The notes below the pieces were generated by a model, which was not told the origin of the DNA, ran no database searches, and was given only the letters and a program-made list of their open reading frames with translations. A DNA stretch of 64,000 nt from an uncultured Erythrobacter sp. (GTDB lineage Bacteria > Pseudomonadota > Alphaproteobacteria > Sphingomonadales > Sphingomonadaceae): assembly GCA_937969505.1 (NCBI GenBank), contig CALBWA010000007.1:62001-126000 (forward strand). The letters are read 5' to 3'. Position numbers and translations under genes: made by a program. Numbering within the stretch: the stretch's first letter is position 1; the number at the start of each line of letters is the position of its first letter. Positions 48,214-56,514 of this stretch are shown here, in pieces.

Positions 48214-48639
48214 TCAGCTGTTGGCAAGTCGCCAACGTTCAATGATGTGGAGGCTGTCCGGCGGAGGTGAGCGCACAATTCTTCGCAAGCCTGCATGGGC
48301 GTGGATAACGCCCGCCGGTCCATCGCTGATCATTAGATGGAACTGACCAGGGCCGGGGCATGAGAGCAGAAGGTCGCCGCGTCCGACAGGGCCCTGCAAG
48401 GGGTGAAACCCATTGAGGCTTGCAAATTTGGTGAAGCGAGAAAATGACGGATTGCGCAATCGGTACCCGTTAGGCAGCACTGGTTGGCGCCCTATTGCTT
48501 GGAGGCTGGCATAAACAAGCCCGACACAATCAAGCCCAAACCTTGGATCGCGACCGTGAAGCCTGAACTGACAGCCAATGAAACGAATTGCTGCTTCAGC
48601 TAAGCCCTCACCAACCGACCCGATTTGCACCGTGCTCAT
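48214..48639 (-). CDS. GTA cell-wall peptidase, NlpC/P60 family (g14-like)
   Basis: 141 residues. The catalytic cysteine is in FGLDCVGLVY and the histidine in GQFHLMISDG or IHAHAGLRR. Location between the hub (g13-like) and tail tip genes fits RcGTA gp14, which degrades peptidoglycan during DNA delivery. The start overlaps the g13-like stop by 4 bp. The normal size of this subfamily is kept, with no signal peptide, as expected for a structural peptidase. Confidence 0.9.
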   Translation of the reverse strand: MSTVQIGSVGEGLAEAAIRFIGCQFRLHGRDPRFGLDCVGLVYASLQAIGRQPVLPNGYRLRNPSFSRFTKFASLNGFHPLQGPVGRGDLLLSCPGPGQFHLMISDGPAGVIHAHAGLRRIVRSPPPDSLHIIERWRLANS

Positions 48640-49448
48640 CGTGCCATCGGGTAGCGACTGATCTGATCATTTCCTGGTAGAAATGGTTCACCCTGAAAGT
48701 TGACTGCATTACCAAACCGAGTTTGACAGGTCGTCAAAGTATGGTCGCAGCCTTCTCGAACGAGCGCCACTGTGCCTGCCCCTATTCCCTCTGCAATGGG
48801 CCGATCAAGCGCGAAAGCACCATCAACAATATCTATTATACCAAACACCAATCCGGTTTGAGGACCACTCGTGAAGCGAACTTCCCCGTCGATGAAATTT
48901 GTCAGGGCAATACCGGAGAAACGAACTGTGTTTAGCGCGATGTCTACGCTCATGACTGGCAATTGATGTGTAAAGCGCGTCGCTGAAATTGTGCAACCAT
49001 GCCCACAGAATCTCGCGCGACAGGTTGGGCTTGTGCGTGGCACCAAGTCACTTTCCAGTCCGATCTTGGCCGACCGCAATTCTGCAACAAAGTTGCTGGT
49101 ACCCTGTTCGATGGTTCCGGTTATGCCGGAGTAAAGCATTATGCTTTCTAAGGTCTCCCAATTGACCGCACCAATTTCCACCGACGCACCGTCAAAGAGA
49201 CCAGAGGCCAGTTCGGCTTCGTCAATCGAATCGTGACTCAAAGCACCTTCCACTTCGGCGCTATCGTTGGACAGATCGGCATTGCGGCGAATGGCAGATG
49301 GTATAATGCCAGGGGCCGAGCGATGCCGAACTCCGTCAAATACCAGATCGCGGTCGTGGCTAGTGAAGCCTAGAGTAACGCCATCTCGGCGAAAGACCCG
49401 CCAGAAATTCGCAACAGAATCCAGATCGGCATCAAAGAACCGCGTCAT
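48636..49448 (-). CDS. GTA hub protein, DUF2163 (g13-like)
   Basis: 270 residues. The WRVFRRDGVTLGFTSHDRDL segment near the start and the C-terminal CDHTLTTCQTRFGNAVNFQG block are hallmarks of the DUF2163/phage BR0599-like family, which occurs in RcGTA as gp13 and in related siphophages as a tail hub. The cysteines around RARFCGHGC and CDHTLTTC may bind iron-sulphur or zinc. It overlaps both neighbours by 4 bp, so the g12-like, g13-like and g14-like genes are translationally coupled. Confidence 0.9.
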   Translation of the reverse strand: MTRFFDADLDSVANFWRVFRRDGVTLGFTSHDRDLVFDGVRHRSAPGIIPSAIRRNADLSNDSAEVEGALSHDSIDEAELASGLFDGASVEIGAVNWETLESIMLYSGITGTIEQGTSNFVAELRSAKIGLESDLVPRTSPTCRARFCGHGCTISATRFTHQLPVMSVDIALNTVRFSGIALTNFIDGEVRFTSGPQTGLVFGIIDIVDGAFALDRPIAEGIGAGTVALVREGCDHTLTTCQTRFGNAVNFQGEPFLPGNDQISRYPMAR

Positions 49449-51772
49449 TGCGCTGCTTCCTTGATCTCAATCAGAGCCACGCTAGGGACCTCGCCCGCGG
49501 CAAAATTTATGCCTGCAATGTCGATGCGATCTTCGGCAAAACGAACAGGAACATCAAACAGGAAGCCAGCCCGCACCTCAGCCCCAAGGGCAGGTGCGGT
49601 GCCCAAGCTGACTGAGCCCTTTTCGCCGAGGGTCCAATCATTCGTAAGCACACCATCGACGGATATCAGAACCGTTTCAATGCGAGGACGAGTTATGAAC
49701 CGTTCTTGCGGATCGGCTTGGTCTCCGTAGGTTTTCACGAGCCGAAAATCGGCATTGAGACCGTCCCCAATGCCAATCAGCTGATCATCCTTAGTTGGTG
49801 AGGCAGTCATTGCGTTACTGCTAAAATCGAACGGATCGTTAATGCGAAATCCCCTTGCTGCACCGCGTCGCGCCCGGAAAAATGCCAGCAATTGTGACAA
49901 TTCGCTTTCGGAACGAATGCCGGGGCCAACATCAAAATGCATACGGGCGTCTGCCCACAGGCTGTTGCGTTTCTCGTGGCCCGATGCGGTCACGGCGACT
50001 GAGGTGGAAAATTCAGGACCAGCAGCCGTGGTTCGACCAAGGGCAAGCGGATAAAGAACGTCGTCGAAAGGCTGCACATCATTCTCCTGTTTAGAAGGAA
50101 GCCTGGTGTATCCATCGCGGGAAATTTGCGGCAGAGCCCAGACAAAGCGTCGGGAGACGCCGCGCTCTTTTGCCTCGTCCAGACCCTGGTCGATAAACGC
50201 CCACATGGCCTCTGCATCCGCGGCATTGAGGACGAAGCCTGACAAATAGTCTTGAGCAGAAACGGGATATGCCAACTTCTGATCGACAAACTCATACGCT
50301 TGCCGACGCGCCGCCGACGCGCCGGCAGTCAACCAGTCATAATCTTCCAATTGCAAACGATCAAAGGCTGGCCATGCCCAGCCTGCAGGCAGATTGGCAC
50401 GATGAGATTCAGGCGTTTGCGGGTCCAAAATAGTCGGAGTGAAAGCAAGCAACAGAATTTCGGCAGCGCCGCTAGCATCTTCTCGGACAACCTGCGCCAG
50501 ATCGGCAGTGGATTGCGCCAGAATAGCGCCCGCCTCATCAAGCAAATCGACTTGGTCGGCATCTAGAGGCGCGCGCAGATCGGTAATTATCGGCGGGGCA
50601 CCTCCAAATGCAGATACTGCGGCGTCGTCATAAAGGCAGGGTCGCCCATCTGCGATGACCCACCACCAAGGTTCGCCAATCTGAAGCCGGACCGGTTGAC
50701 CGACATCCTTCTGCACTTGCGTGAATGCCAGCGCGGCTTGTTGAACCCATGCCATGGCATCGGCATTGGCCGGAGACAACAAGGCTGACGGCGGTACCCA
50801 GCCGGTTTCAGCTGCCTCTCCATCATGGGCTCTTTGCTTCCATGCTTCCGGGCAATAGGCAGCGAAAAGCTCGTAAGAGATCGAGGCAATCACATCCAGA
50901 TCACTGTTCATTGCTTCGGTTAGAAAACTGCGGTGCCACTGCTCGGCCGGTTCGCACATTTGCGCGGGCTGCTGCGCAGTCAGAATGTCCCCGCTTCCGC
51001 GCGCAAGCCGCATAAAGTGGCTCATGCCGACGTAGTGAACGACCTCTTCACGATATCCGAGGCCGAAGACGCTGCGGATAATCCGCGCGGGGGTCTGATT
51101 GTAGGCATCATCATAGGCTGTCGCGATACGCTCGCCATGCTCGGGCACAAGCACGTAGCCTGTTTCAAGCATTGCGTGGCGGCCAAAACAGTTGATCTGG
51201 CTGATCAGCGCATGCCCGTTCGCACGCGATGGCAATGGGCTGGATCCCCCTGGCACATAGTTGATTGGCACAAGCGAGAGAAACATGCGGTCAATGTCGG
51301 CTGGATAGACCGGCTCACCCGGGAGAGTGTATCCGCTTTCCAGATCAGAAAACGGCAAAGTCACTGTGGCATCTGTCGGGGTGCCTTCTGCATAGTTCCA
51401 CAGGCGGACATACCAATTCCGGGCATTTCCCGCAGCATCTCGGCCTTCAATCGTCAGGGTTGGTCCATTGGGTTGGTCAAGGGGGATAAGGTCGTCCGAC
51501 TGCCAACGAAAGCTCAGCACCGTATGCGAATAATCGCGGTTGGTTTCATAGGCGAGGAGCGGGTGATCCCAGCTGTCAGTGCTGTCCCAGATCAAGCCGA
51601 CCAGTTCGCCATCATGATGGAATTCACAATCCACCCGGACACTGTCGGGCCCGGTTGTGACGATTGATGCCATTGCGGGGCGCGGAAAATCGACAGTCCA
51701 GAACCGGGGGTCAAACCGCTGGATGTGCGATGCGTGTTGCCCGCGCCTTTTGTCTGCCAGCCAATATGCCAT
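49445..51772 (-). CDS. GTA distal tail protein, DUF2460, with large N-terminal extension (g12-like)
   Basis: 775 residues from the ATG at 51772 (GAGGAG just upstream; the frame runs on to 52138 without support). The C-terminal 220 residues (WADARMHFDVGPGIRSESEL, FFRARRGAARGFRINDPFDF and RITRPxIETV-type pattern) are DUF2460, the whole of RcGTA gp12. The preceding 550 residues are extra. They include NCFGRHAMLETGYVLVPEHG, YDDAYNQTPARIIRSVFGLG and QIGEPWWWVIADGRPCLYDD, which look like a glycoside-hydrolase or TIM-barrel-like module of the sort found in RcGTA gp15. The distal-tail gene thus seems to have acquired a module. Assignment of the barrel is by resemblance only. Confidence 0.85.
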   Translation of the reverse strand: MAYWLADKRRGQHASHIQRFDPRFWTVDFPRPAMASIVTTGPDSVRVDCEFHHDGELVGLIWDSTDSWDHPLLAYETNRDYSHTVLSFRWQSDDLIPLDQPNGPTLTIEGRDAAGNARNWYVRLWNYAEGTPTDATVTLPFSDLESGYTLPGEPVYPADIDRMFLSLVPINYVPGGSSPLPSRANGHALISQINCFGRHAMLETGYVLVPEHGERIATAYDDAYNQTPARIIRSVFGLGYREEVVHYVGMSHFMRLARGSGDILTAQQPAQMCEPAEQWHRSFLTEAMNSDLDVIASISYELFAAYCPEAWKQRAHDGEAAETGWVPPSALLSPANADAMAWVQQAALAFTQVQKDVGQPVRLQIGEPWWWVIADGRPCLYDDAAVSAFGGAPPIITDLRAPLDADQVDLLDEAGAILAQSTADLAQVVREDASGAAEILLLAFTPTILDPQTPESHRANLPAGWAWPAFDRLQLEDYDWLTAGASAARRQAYEFVDQKLAYPVSAQDYLSGFVLNAADAEAMWAFIDQGLDEAKERGVSRRFVWALPQISRDGYTRLPSKQENDVQPFDDVLYPLALGRTTAAGPEFSTSVAVTASGHEKRNSLWADARMHFDVGPGIRSESELSQLLAFFRARRGAARGFRINDPFDFSSNAMTASPTKDDQLIGIGDGLNADFRLVKTYGDQADPQERFITRPRIETVLISVDGVLTNDWTLGEKGSVSLGTAPALGAEVRAGFLFDVPVRFAEDRIDIAGINFAAGEVPSVALIEIKEAAQ

Positions 51773-51785
51773 GATGCGTTTCTCC

Positions 51786-52358
51786 TCAGGCGTCCTGAAG
51801 GGCCTGGCGCACTGCGCTGGATATCTGCCGGGTTGATCGCCGCAGAGCGGTTGGCGCAGATGCACCCCTGGGTGAAGCAAGATTGATCGCGACGCGCACG
51901 TCGCGCTGTGCTGAAGACCCCGACAGTGTTGGCTCAACTCTTCCGGCACTGGTGGGGACAAACAATTCGGGCCCGCGTTCGCCAACCACATACCCTTGGC
52001 CGGGCGATACCGGTCCGCCGGTTGCGCGGCCGGGCAAGCCGAACAGCGCGCCAACGGCACCCTGCAACAACCCGCCAAACCCTCCGGACGAACCGCTGAA
52101 CAGCGATCCCAGACCTGCCTGCAGAGCTTGGGAAGCAATTTCGTCCAAGGTTTGAAAGGCGACGCGCTTCAAATCGTCAAACCCAAGGCTGCCTTTGCGC
52201 AGCGCAGTTAGAAGGCTGGCTTCCAACTTCGCTCCAGCCTGTTCAAAACCGGTCACCAGCGTCGCGTCGAGCGAGCCGCGCATGGCGGTGAGATCTTTGC
52301 TGAAACCGTCTGTGGTTGCACGGACATCGACAACCAGTTCTTCTATGAATTCATCCAT
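51786..52358 (-). CDS. GTA tail tape measure protein (g11-like)
   Basis: 190 residues. The N-terminal half (TDGFSKDLTAMRGSLDATLV, TALRKGSLGFDDLKRVAFQT) is helical, then a hydrophobic glycine-rich stretch (SLFSGSSGGFGGLLQGAVGA) and a GGPVSPGQGYVVGERGPELF segment that resembles phage tape measures follow. The size fits the very short GTA tails. The start overlaps the preceding chaperone-like gene by 8 bp. The protein sets tail length and would be ejected during DNA delivery. Confidence 0.85.
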   Translation of the reverse strand: MDEFIEELVVDVRATTDGFSKDLTAMRGSLDATLVTGFEQAGAKLEASLLTALRKGSLGFDDLKRVAFQTLDEIASQALQAGLGSLFSGSSGGFGGLLQGAVGALFGLPGRATGGPVSPGQGYVVGERGPELFVPTSAGRVEPTLSGSSAQRDVRVAINLASPRGASAPTALRRSTRQISSAVRQALQDA

Positions 52359-52560
52359 TATTCTCGAGCTCCAGAAGGTTTTTTACGTCTGACCGGGTGA
52401 TCGGGGGGGCGCCGCCATCAAATTCGGCGGCATGTGGATCTGTCAGTGCTGCGTTGCATTCTTGCGGAGTGGCGGCCCAGAAGATGTCCGGCGTCCAGCC
52501 CAGATATTGGGCGGTCAGCGCCATGCGCCGGGCCAGGCTTTGGCCAAAGCTTTCTCTCAC
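52351..52560 (-). CDS. GTA tail assembly chaperone (g10.1-like)
   Basis: 69 residues, beginning MRESFGQSLARRMALTAQYL, with GWTPDIFWAATPQECNAALT in the middle. A short gene at this place, between g10 and the tape measure, is standard in alphaproteobacterial GTA clusters and is thought to be a phage-like tail assembly chaperone. It overlaps the g10-like gene by 4 bp and the tape measure gene by 8 bp. Confidence 0.82.
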   Translation of the reverse strand: MRESFGQSLARRMALTAQYLGWTPDIFWAATPQECNAALTDPHAAEFDGGAPPITRSDVKNLLELENNG

Positions 52561-52871
52561 GCACCACCTTTGACGATCTGCCTGAGAATAACGCGTAGGG
52601 GTTTGGCCGCTTCGACCAGGCCCATCTGCACCACAGCTTCGCCGACAATATTCCGATCGGGACGATTATCTGCGGCAAGGCAGTGCCAGAACAATCCGGC
52701 GATCTGGGCCAGCGTTAACTGGCCTTGGGAAGCTTGCTCCACCACAGTGAAAAGCGAACCGAGCTCGTCTTCTGCTGCCACCAACGCTTCAAAACTTGGG
52801 CGCAAGAGATGCGTACAGCCGTCGATTGTGATGCTGGTCTCGCCGCGCTGGCTGTTGGCATGCACGGTCAT
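52557..52871 (-). CDS. GTA family protein gp10 (tail chaperone)
   Basis: 104 residues. The segment CTHLLRPSFEALVAAEDELG and the IAGLFWHCLAADNRPDRNIV stretch are typical of the gene-transfer-agent gp10 family, which resembles tail-assembly chaperones. It lies between the major tail protein gene, which it overlaps by 4 bp, and the g10.1-like gene. Cytoplasmic during tail assembly. No unusual feature. Confidence 0.85.
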   Translation of the reverse strand: MTVHANSQRGETSITIDGCTHLLRPSFEALVAAEDELGSLFTVVEQASQGQLTLAQIAGLFWHCLAADNRPDRNIVGEAVVQMGLVEAAKPLRVILRQIVKGGA

Positions 52872-53275
52872 GCAGGCACAACCGCGCCCGAGCTTTCCAA
52901 TTGCAGCGTGTAATTACGCTCGCCATTGAAATCTCCGGCATAGTCAAGCCGCTGGACCAGAAAACGGCCACGCAGCTTTGCGCCATCTTCGAAGGAGAGC
53001 TCGTAATCCTCGACGGTACCGGCAAGCGCATGACTGCGTACCGAATTTTCAGCATCACTGCCCAAAAATATTCCGGCTGCGCTGACGGAAACCGAGCGGG
53101 TGCCTGCGCCTGAAAGCAGCTCGCGCCAGCCGCCCGATTCCTTGTGTGTTACCACGACAGTATCGCCATTGATCGACATTTGTGTGGTGCGCAGCCCCGC
53201 CACGGTTTCGTAAGCAGGAGGCTGCGCGCCGTCGCCGATCTTGAGAAGGAAGGCAGAGCCTTTTTGTGCGGTCAT
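52868..53275 (-). CDS. GTA major tail protein (g9-like, TP901-1 family)
   Basis: 135 residues beginning MTAQKGSAFLLKIGDG. The GLRTTQMSINGDTVVVTHKESG segment and the late DYELSFEDGAKLRGRFLVQR block match the TP901-1-type major tail proteins and RcGTA gp9. It forms the tail tube by hexamer stacking. The C-terminal LQLESSGAVVPA is hydrophobic. Position between g8 and g10 agrees. Confidence 0.88.
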   Translation of the reverse strand: MTAQKGSAFLLKIGDGAQPPAYETVAGLRTTQMSINGDTVVVTHKESGGWRELLSGAGTRSVSVSAAGIFLGSDAENSVRSHALAGTVEDYELSFEDGAKLRGRFLVQRLDYAGDFNGERNYTLQLESSGAVVPA

Positions 53276-53287
53276 TTTTCTACTCCG

Positions 53288-53674
53288 TTAAATTTCGAGG
53301 ATGCGGAACCGGTATTCGATCAGGATCGCGCGCAGATTGTTGCTGCGGCGTTGGGCTCGGGCGCGAAGGAAGTGCACGTTGACCAGTTCGAAACCGTCCT
53401 GCCCGGCTGGCATGGCCGTGATGCGATCCTCGATTGTTTCAACCAGGTCGGCATCGGTGCCAGGCTCGTCGCCACGGCTGAGCAATTCCAATGCGACCCG
53501 GACTTCGCGCCCCTTGCGGTCTTTGGTGCTCCAGTCGGTTGACGCGCTGGCTGCGATTCCAAGCCAAGGCGGGCTGACACTGAGCGGGCTTTCTTCCTCG
53601 ATCGCATTGAGGCGCGTGAGCCTGGAGCTGTCTCTTAGCCATTCGAGCAAGCTCTTGCGAAACTGTCTTTCCAT
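53288..53674 (-). CDS. GTA DUF3168 tail terminator-like protein (g8-like)
   Basis: 128 residues. The segment PPWLGIAASASTDWSTKDRK followed by GREVRVALELLSRGD is typical of DUF3168, and the ending RAILIEYRFRILEI is conserved in RcGTA gp8. It should cap the tail tube at the head end (tail terminator). An AGGAG site precedes the ATG. The preceding small gene ends 12 bp upstream. Confidence 0.87.
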   Translation of the reverse strand: MERQFRKSLLEWLRDSSRLTRLNAIEEESPLSVSPPWLGIAASASTDWSTKDRKGREVRVALELLSRGDEPGTDADLVETIEDRITAMPAGQDGFELVNVHFLRARAQRRSNNLRAILIEYRFRILEI

Positions 53675-53686
53675 CGCTGCGGTCTC

Positions 53687-53851
53687 CTAAGTTGCGTCGG
53701 GCCACAGCAAATGCGGCGTGCGCCAATACGATGCGTCACCGGGTTTTGCCCGATGAACCGCCTCTCTTTGAGCGACTGCTCGAGCAATGGCGCGTTCTTC
53801 CAAGGCCTGCTCAATATCAGGCGATTGAAAGTTGAATTTGGCAGTGATCAT
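53687..53851 (-). CDS. Small GTA-cluster protein at the g7 position
   Basis: 54 residues from the ATG at 53851, which overlaps the g6-like stop codon in ATGA and is therefore translationally coupled. The sequence (KFNFQSPDIEQALEERAIAR, YWRTPHLLWPDAT) has no clear homologue known to me. In RcGTA the g7 place holds a head-closure protein of about 110 residues; here only this short frame is present. It may be a reduced or unrelated head-tail connector part. Confidence 0.6.
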   Translation of the reverse strand: MITAKFNFQSPDIEQALEERAIARAVAQREAVHRAKPGDASYWRTPHLLWPDAT

Positions 53852-54393
53852 GTCAGGCGCATCTTGCGCCAACCGCGCCACAATGCAGCAACGCTGGCAG
53901 GCGGGGTCTGTGCGTCAGCGGTATCACGGTCGCGGTAATGATGGGCTGCCAGGCGTATGATGCCGTGGCGCAACGCGGCAGGCAGATCGCTCCATTCCTG
54001 CGCGATCCCGGCAACGAAACGAACTGTATAGCGATCCTGTTCAGCCGCCCCGGTCAGCCGGAACAGTCCAGTCCCTTCGGCGTCCAGATCGATTTCATAT
54101 TGTGAGATGCTGAGAGCATTGGGTGTGCCGTCTGGTGCCAGCGCCTCGACGCCTAAAATGGCGCGAATGGGCGTTGACAACAGGCGCTGCCAACAGTCCG
54201 AGGCGGGCATGATCTCCTGCGCTGTTACCTCCAGTGGCGTTTGCCCGGTGAAAGCCTCGCACACGTCGAGACTTGTATGCAGCAGCGCTGCCAGCAGCGC
54301 ATCCTCGGTGGAGCGCGAAATGCCAAGCCATAGCTTCAAGTCGGCAAGCGGTGCACCGTTTAGAACGGCAGGTTGGACGATTGTCCGGTTCAT
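53848..54393 (-). CDS. GTA head-tail connector (g6-like)
   Basis: 181 residues from the ATG at 54393 (GGGAG upstream). The core DLKLWLGISRSTEDALLAAL followed by HTSLDVCEAFTGQ, and the later HGIIRLAAHHYRDRD, are typical of phage head-tail adaptors of the gp6/DUF-like connector family. It joins the portal to the tail. The gene overlaps the small frame downstream by 4 bp. A 133-bp gap to the capsid gene contains no gene. Confidence 0.85.
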   Translation of the reverse strand: MNRTIVQPAVLNGAPLADLKLWLGISRSTEDALLAALLHTSLDVCEAFTGQTPLEVTAQEIMPASDCWQRLLSTPIRAILGVEALAPDGTPNALSISQYEIDLDAEGTGLFRLTGAAEQDRYTVRFVAGIAQEWSDLPAALRHGIIRLAAHHYRDRDTADAQTPPASVAALWRGWRKMRLT

Positions 54394-54526
54394 CGCGATC
54401 TCCCGGAATTGGATGAAAAATGGGTGCGCCCGCACCGACTACGCAATGCAGGGGAGGGACAAATGCGGCGATGCGGGCGCGTGGACCGGCTGGGGAGCAG
54501 GGGAACTCTACCCAGCCGGGAGGTCA

Positions 54527-55669
54527 TCAGGCCTCGATTTTCAGCAACTTGATAGCTGCGCTGTCGAGGACCTGACCGCCCACTCGCTTGGTGGCATAGA
54601 AGTGGACGAAGGGCTTGTTGGTGAACGGATCGCGCAGGATCTGCGTGGCGCTGCGTTCGGCGATCAGATAACCGTGCCGGAAATTGCCAAACGCGATCGG
54701 GAAGGTGCCCGATGCGATGTCCGGCATATCTTCCGCTTCGACCACAGGATAACCAAGCAGGCGATCAGGCTGGCCATCGACCATCCCGGGCTGCCACAGG
54801 AACGCGCCATCGGCTGTCTTCAGCTTGCGCACTTCCGCCAGCGTTGCCGAATTCATCACAAAGCTGGCGCCCTGCCGGTGGCCGGCCTTCATCGTATGGA
54901 TGAGGTCAATCAGCTTGGCATCAGCCGCGCTATCAAACCCGTTGGCATCACCTGATCCGACATATTGGAGTGAACCAAAACTGCGCACGCCATCTTCGGC
55001 CACAGAGGTTGGCCCGGTGAGGAAGCCGGAAGGCTGATTGTTGCCAGTGCCATTGACGAAGGCTGCGCCTTCTGCGCGCGCAAATTCCATCGCGATTTCA
55101 CTGGAAAGCCAGCTTTCAATGTCGAAACCGGCATCGTCGAGCATGGCCTGGCTTGCTGCAGGATTGGCATAAAGCTCGCCGGTTGGTGGAGCGATCTCGA
55201 CAAACTCCGGCGCGTTGGTTTCTGGCCGCGTCGCCGTTTCGCTGACCCAGCCCGATGCCGTACCGCCATTGGCGATCAGCTTGCGGTATCCCGCACTGCC
55301 GGTTTGCACGACTTGTGCAAGCGAGCGGATCGGGCTGATTTCGGCCAGCTCGCTGGCGATCATGGCGTCGATTTCTTCAGGCACGGCATAGCCGCCATCG
55401 GCTGGAACAGTACCTGACAGCGATTTGATTTCGCTTTCACGGCCCCGGCGCAAATAGCCGTCAACGAAGCCTTTGACTTCGCCTGATGGCTGGGCATCGC
55501 TGCCGATGGCCGGTCGCGACGCAGCGCGGGCAACCTTGTCGAGCCGAGATTTCACCTCGTCAACATCGGTGCGAAGCATAGCAATGGTTTCGTCGGCCTG
55601 ATCCTGTCGCTGGACGATGTCGAAGCTGGCTCCGAGCTGATCCGTACTGGTTTGGGGGGTAGTTTCCAT
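54527..55669 (-). CDS. GTA major capsid protein, HK97 fold (g5-like)
   Basis: 380 residues from the ATG at 55669 (the frame reaches 55696, inside the terminator tail). The N-terminal 100 residues are a coiled-coil scaffold-like delta domain (DQADETIAMLRTDVDEVKSR), expected to be removed by the prohead protease. The HK97 core follows, with SGTVPADGGYAVPEEIDAMI, EFVEIAPPTGELYANPAAS and a WLSSEIAMEFARAEGAAFVN block. It builds the small icosahedral or oblate head. The intrinsic terminator at 55697-55721 lies just ahead of it. Confidence 0.92.
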   Translation of the reverse strand: METTPQTSTDQLGASFDIVQRQDQADETIAMLRTDVDEVKSRLDKVARAASRPAIGSDAQPSGEVKGFVDGYLRRGRESEIKSLSGTVPADGGYAVPEEIDAMIASELAEISPIRSLAQVVQTGSAGYRKLIANGGTASGWVSETATRPETNAPEFVEIAPPTGELYANPAASQAMLDDAGFDIESWLSSEIAMEFARAEGAAFVNGTGNNQPSGFLTGPTSVAEDGVRSFGSLQYVGSGDANGFDSAADAKLIDLIHTMKAGHRQGASFVMNSATLAEVRKLKTADGAFLWQPGMVDGQPDRLLGYPVVEAEDMPDIASGTFPIAFGNFRHGYLIAERSATQILRDPFTNKPFVHFYATKRVGGQVLDSAAIKLLKIEA

Positions 55670-55696
55670 GGGGCAGTCAACCTTTCTGTTGGACAT

Positions 55697-55721
55697 AAAA
55701 AAGGCCGCCCCAATGGCGGCC
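55697..55721 (-). terminator. Intrinsic terminator between GTA protease and capsid genes
   Basis: On the plus strand AAAAAA (55697-55702), GGCCGCC (55703-55709), CCAAT and GGCGGCC (55715-55721); read on the minus strand this is a 7-bp GC stem with a five-base loop followed by six T. It lies 28 bp upstream of the capsid start, inside the cluster. Confidence 0.85.
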
Positions 55722-55798
55722 AGGCAGTCACCCCGATCTCTTGCTGGAGAACGGGACGGTTATAGTTCGGGCAGCTAATCCTCTGCGCCGGAATGAAT

Positions 55799-56209
55799 TC
55801 AGGTTATCATGTGGACGCGCGCTCCGAATTGCAGCGGATGGGTCACAAGGCTCACCTCGAACAGTTCAATTTCGCCCAGAAGCCGGTTGCCATCCTGCAT
55901 GCGATGCGATCGCGCGCGATAGCCGAAACTGAGTCCGGACACTTCGCCGCGCCGCAAAAGGGTCGCTGGGCGGCCTGCATCATTGTCAATTCGGGCGATC
56001 ACTTGAAGGCCACGTTTGTCCTCCTTGATATGCTCGACCACCCCGATTGTCTGATCGGGATTGTGCTGCCAGAACAAAGGGAAAGGCGCACGGCGTGACC
56101 GCAAAGTGCGGGCGAAGGCTCCGGGCTGGATGATATCGCTGGCGGCATCGGCAATGCCAAACATGGCGGCGTATCCGGCAAAACGCAAAGGCGCTGCTGT
56201 CGCGATCAT
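55799..56209 (-). CDS. GTA prohead protease, HK97 family (g4-like)
   Basis: 136 residues. The segment FAGYAAMFGIADAASDIIQP begins the U35-type fold, the catalytic histidine is probably in FWQHNPDQTIG, and the serine in GLSFGYRARSHR followed by EVSLVTHPLQ. It would cleave the capsid N-terminus during head maturation. It overlaps the upstream small membrane gene by 4 bp. A terminator follows before the capsid gene. Confidence 0.88.
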   Translation of the reverse strand: MIATAAPLRFAGYAAMFGIADAASDIIQPGAFARTLRSRRAPFPLFWQHNPDQTIGVVEHIKEDKRGLQVIARIDNDAGRPATLLRRGEVSGLSFGYRARSHRMQDGNRLLGEIELFEVSLVTHPLQFGARVHMIT

Positions 56210-56514
56210 CGCAGCAATCCCCCGGCACCCATACGCACGGCGATGCCAATCAGAAGCAATGCCAGAAGCCCTCTGACCGACCAGTCGATAAAGGCTTTAA
56301 ACGCGCTGGACTTTGCATCGCGCCAGGCGTTGATCAATTCACGAAGCTCTTCCAGATCCCCCTGGGCACTGGCATCGCAAAGTCCCAGGCGGGCCAGAAC
56401 CCGGTCGGCTGCCAACTCGCTGGTTTCCTCGACAATCGCGCGCAGCGTCAGCAATTCACCCCCTTCGCTGGCTGCTTGGGCCATCAACCGGGCGAGCAGT
56501 TCCTCGCGGCTCAT
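56206..56514 (-). CDS. Small GTA membrane protein at the g3.5 position
   Basis: 102 residues from the ATG at 56514, which overlaps the portal stop by 4 bp. The N-terminal 65 residues are helical and acidic (LDE/ELREL pattern); a C-terminal membrane helix (WSVRGLLALLLIGIAVRMGA) follows. A similar small gene lies between portal and protease in GTA clusters (g3.5). Function unknown; possibly DUF6127-like. Confidence 0.75.
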   Translation of the reverse strand: MSREELLARLMAQAASEGGELLTLRAIVEETSELAADRVLARLGLCDASAQGDLEELRELINAWRDAKSSAFKAFIDWSVRGLLALLLIGIAVRMGAGGLLR

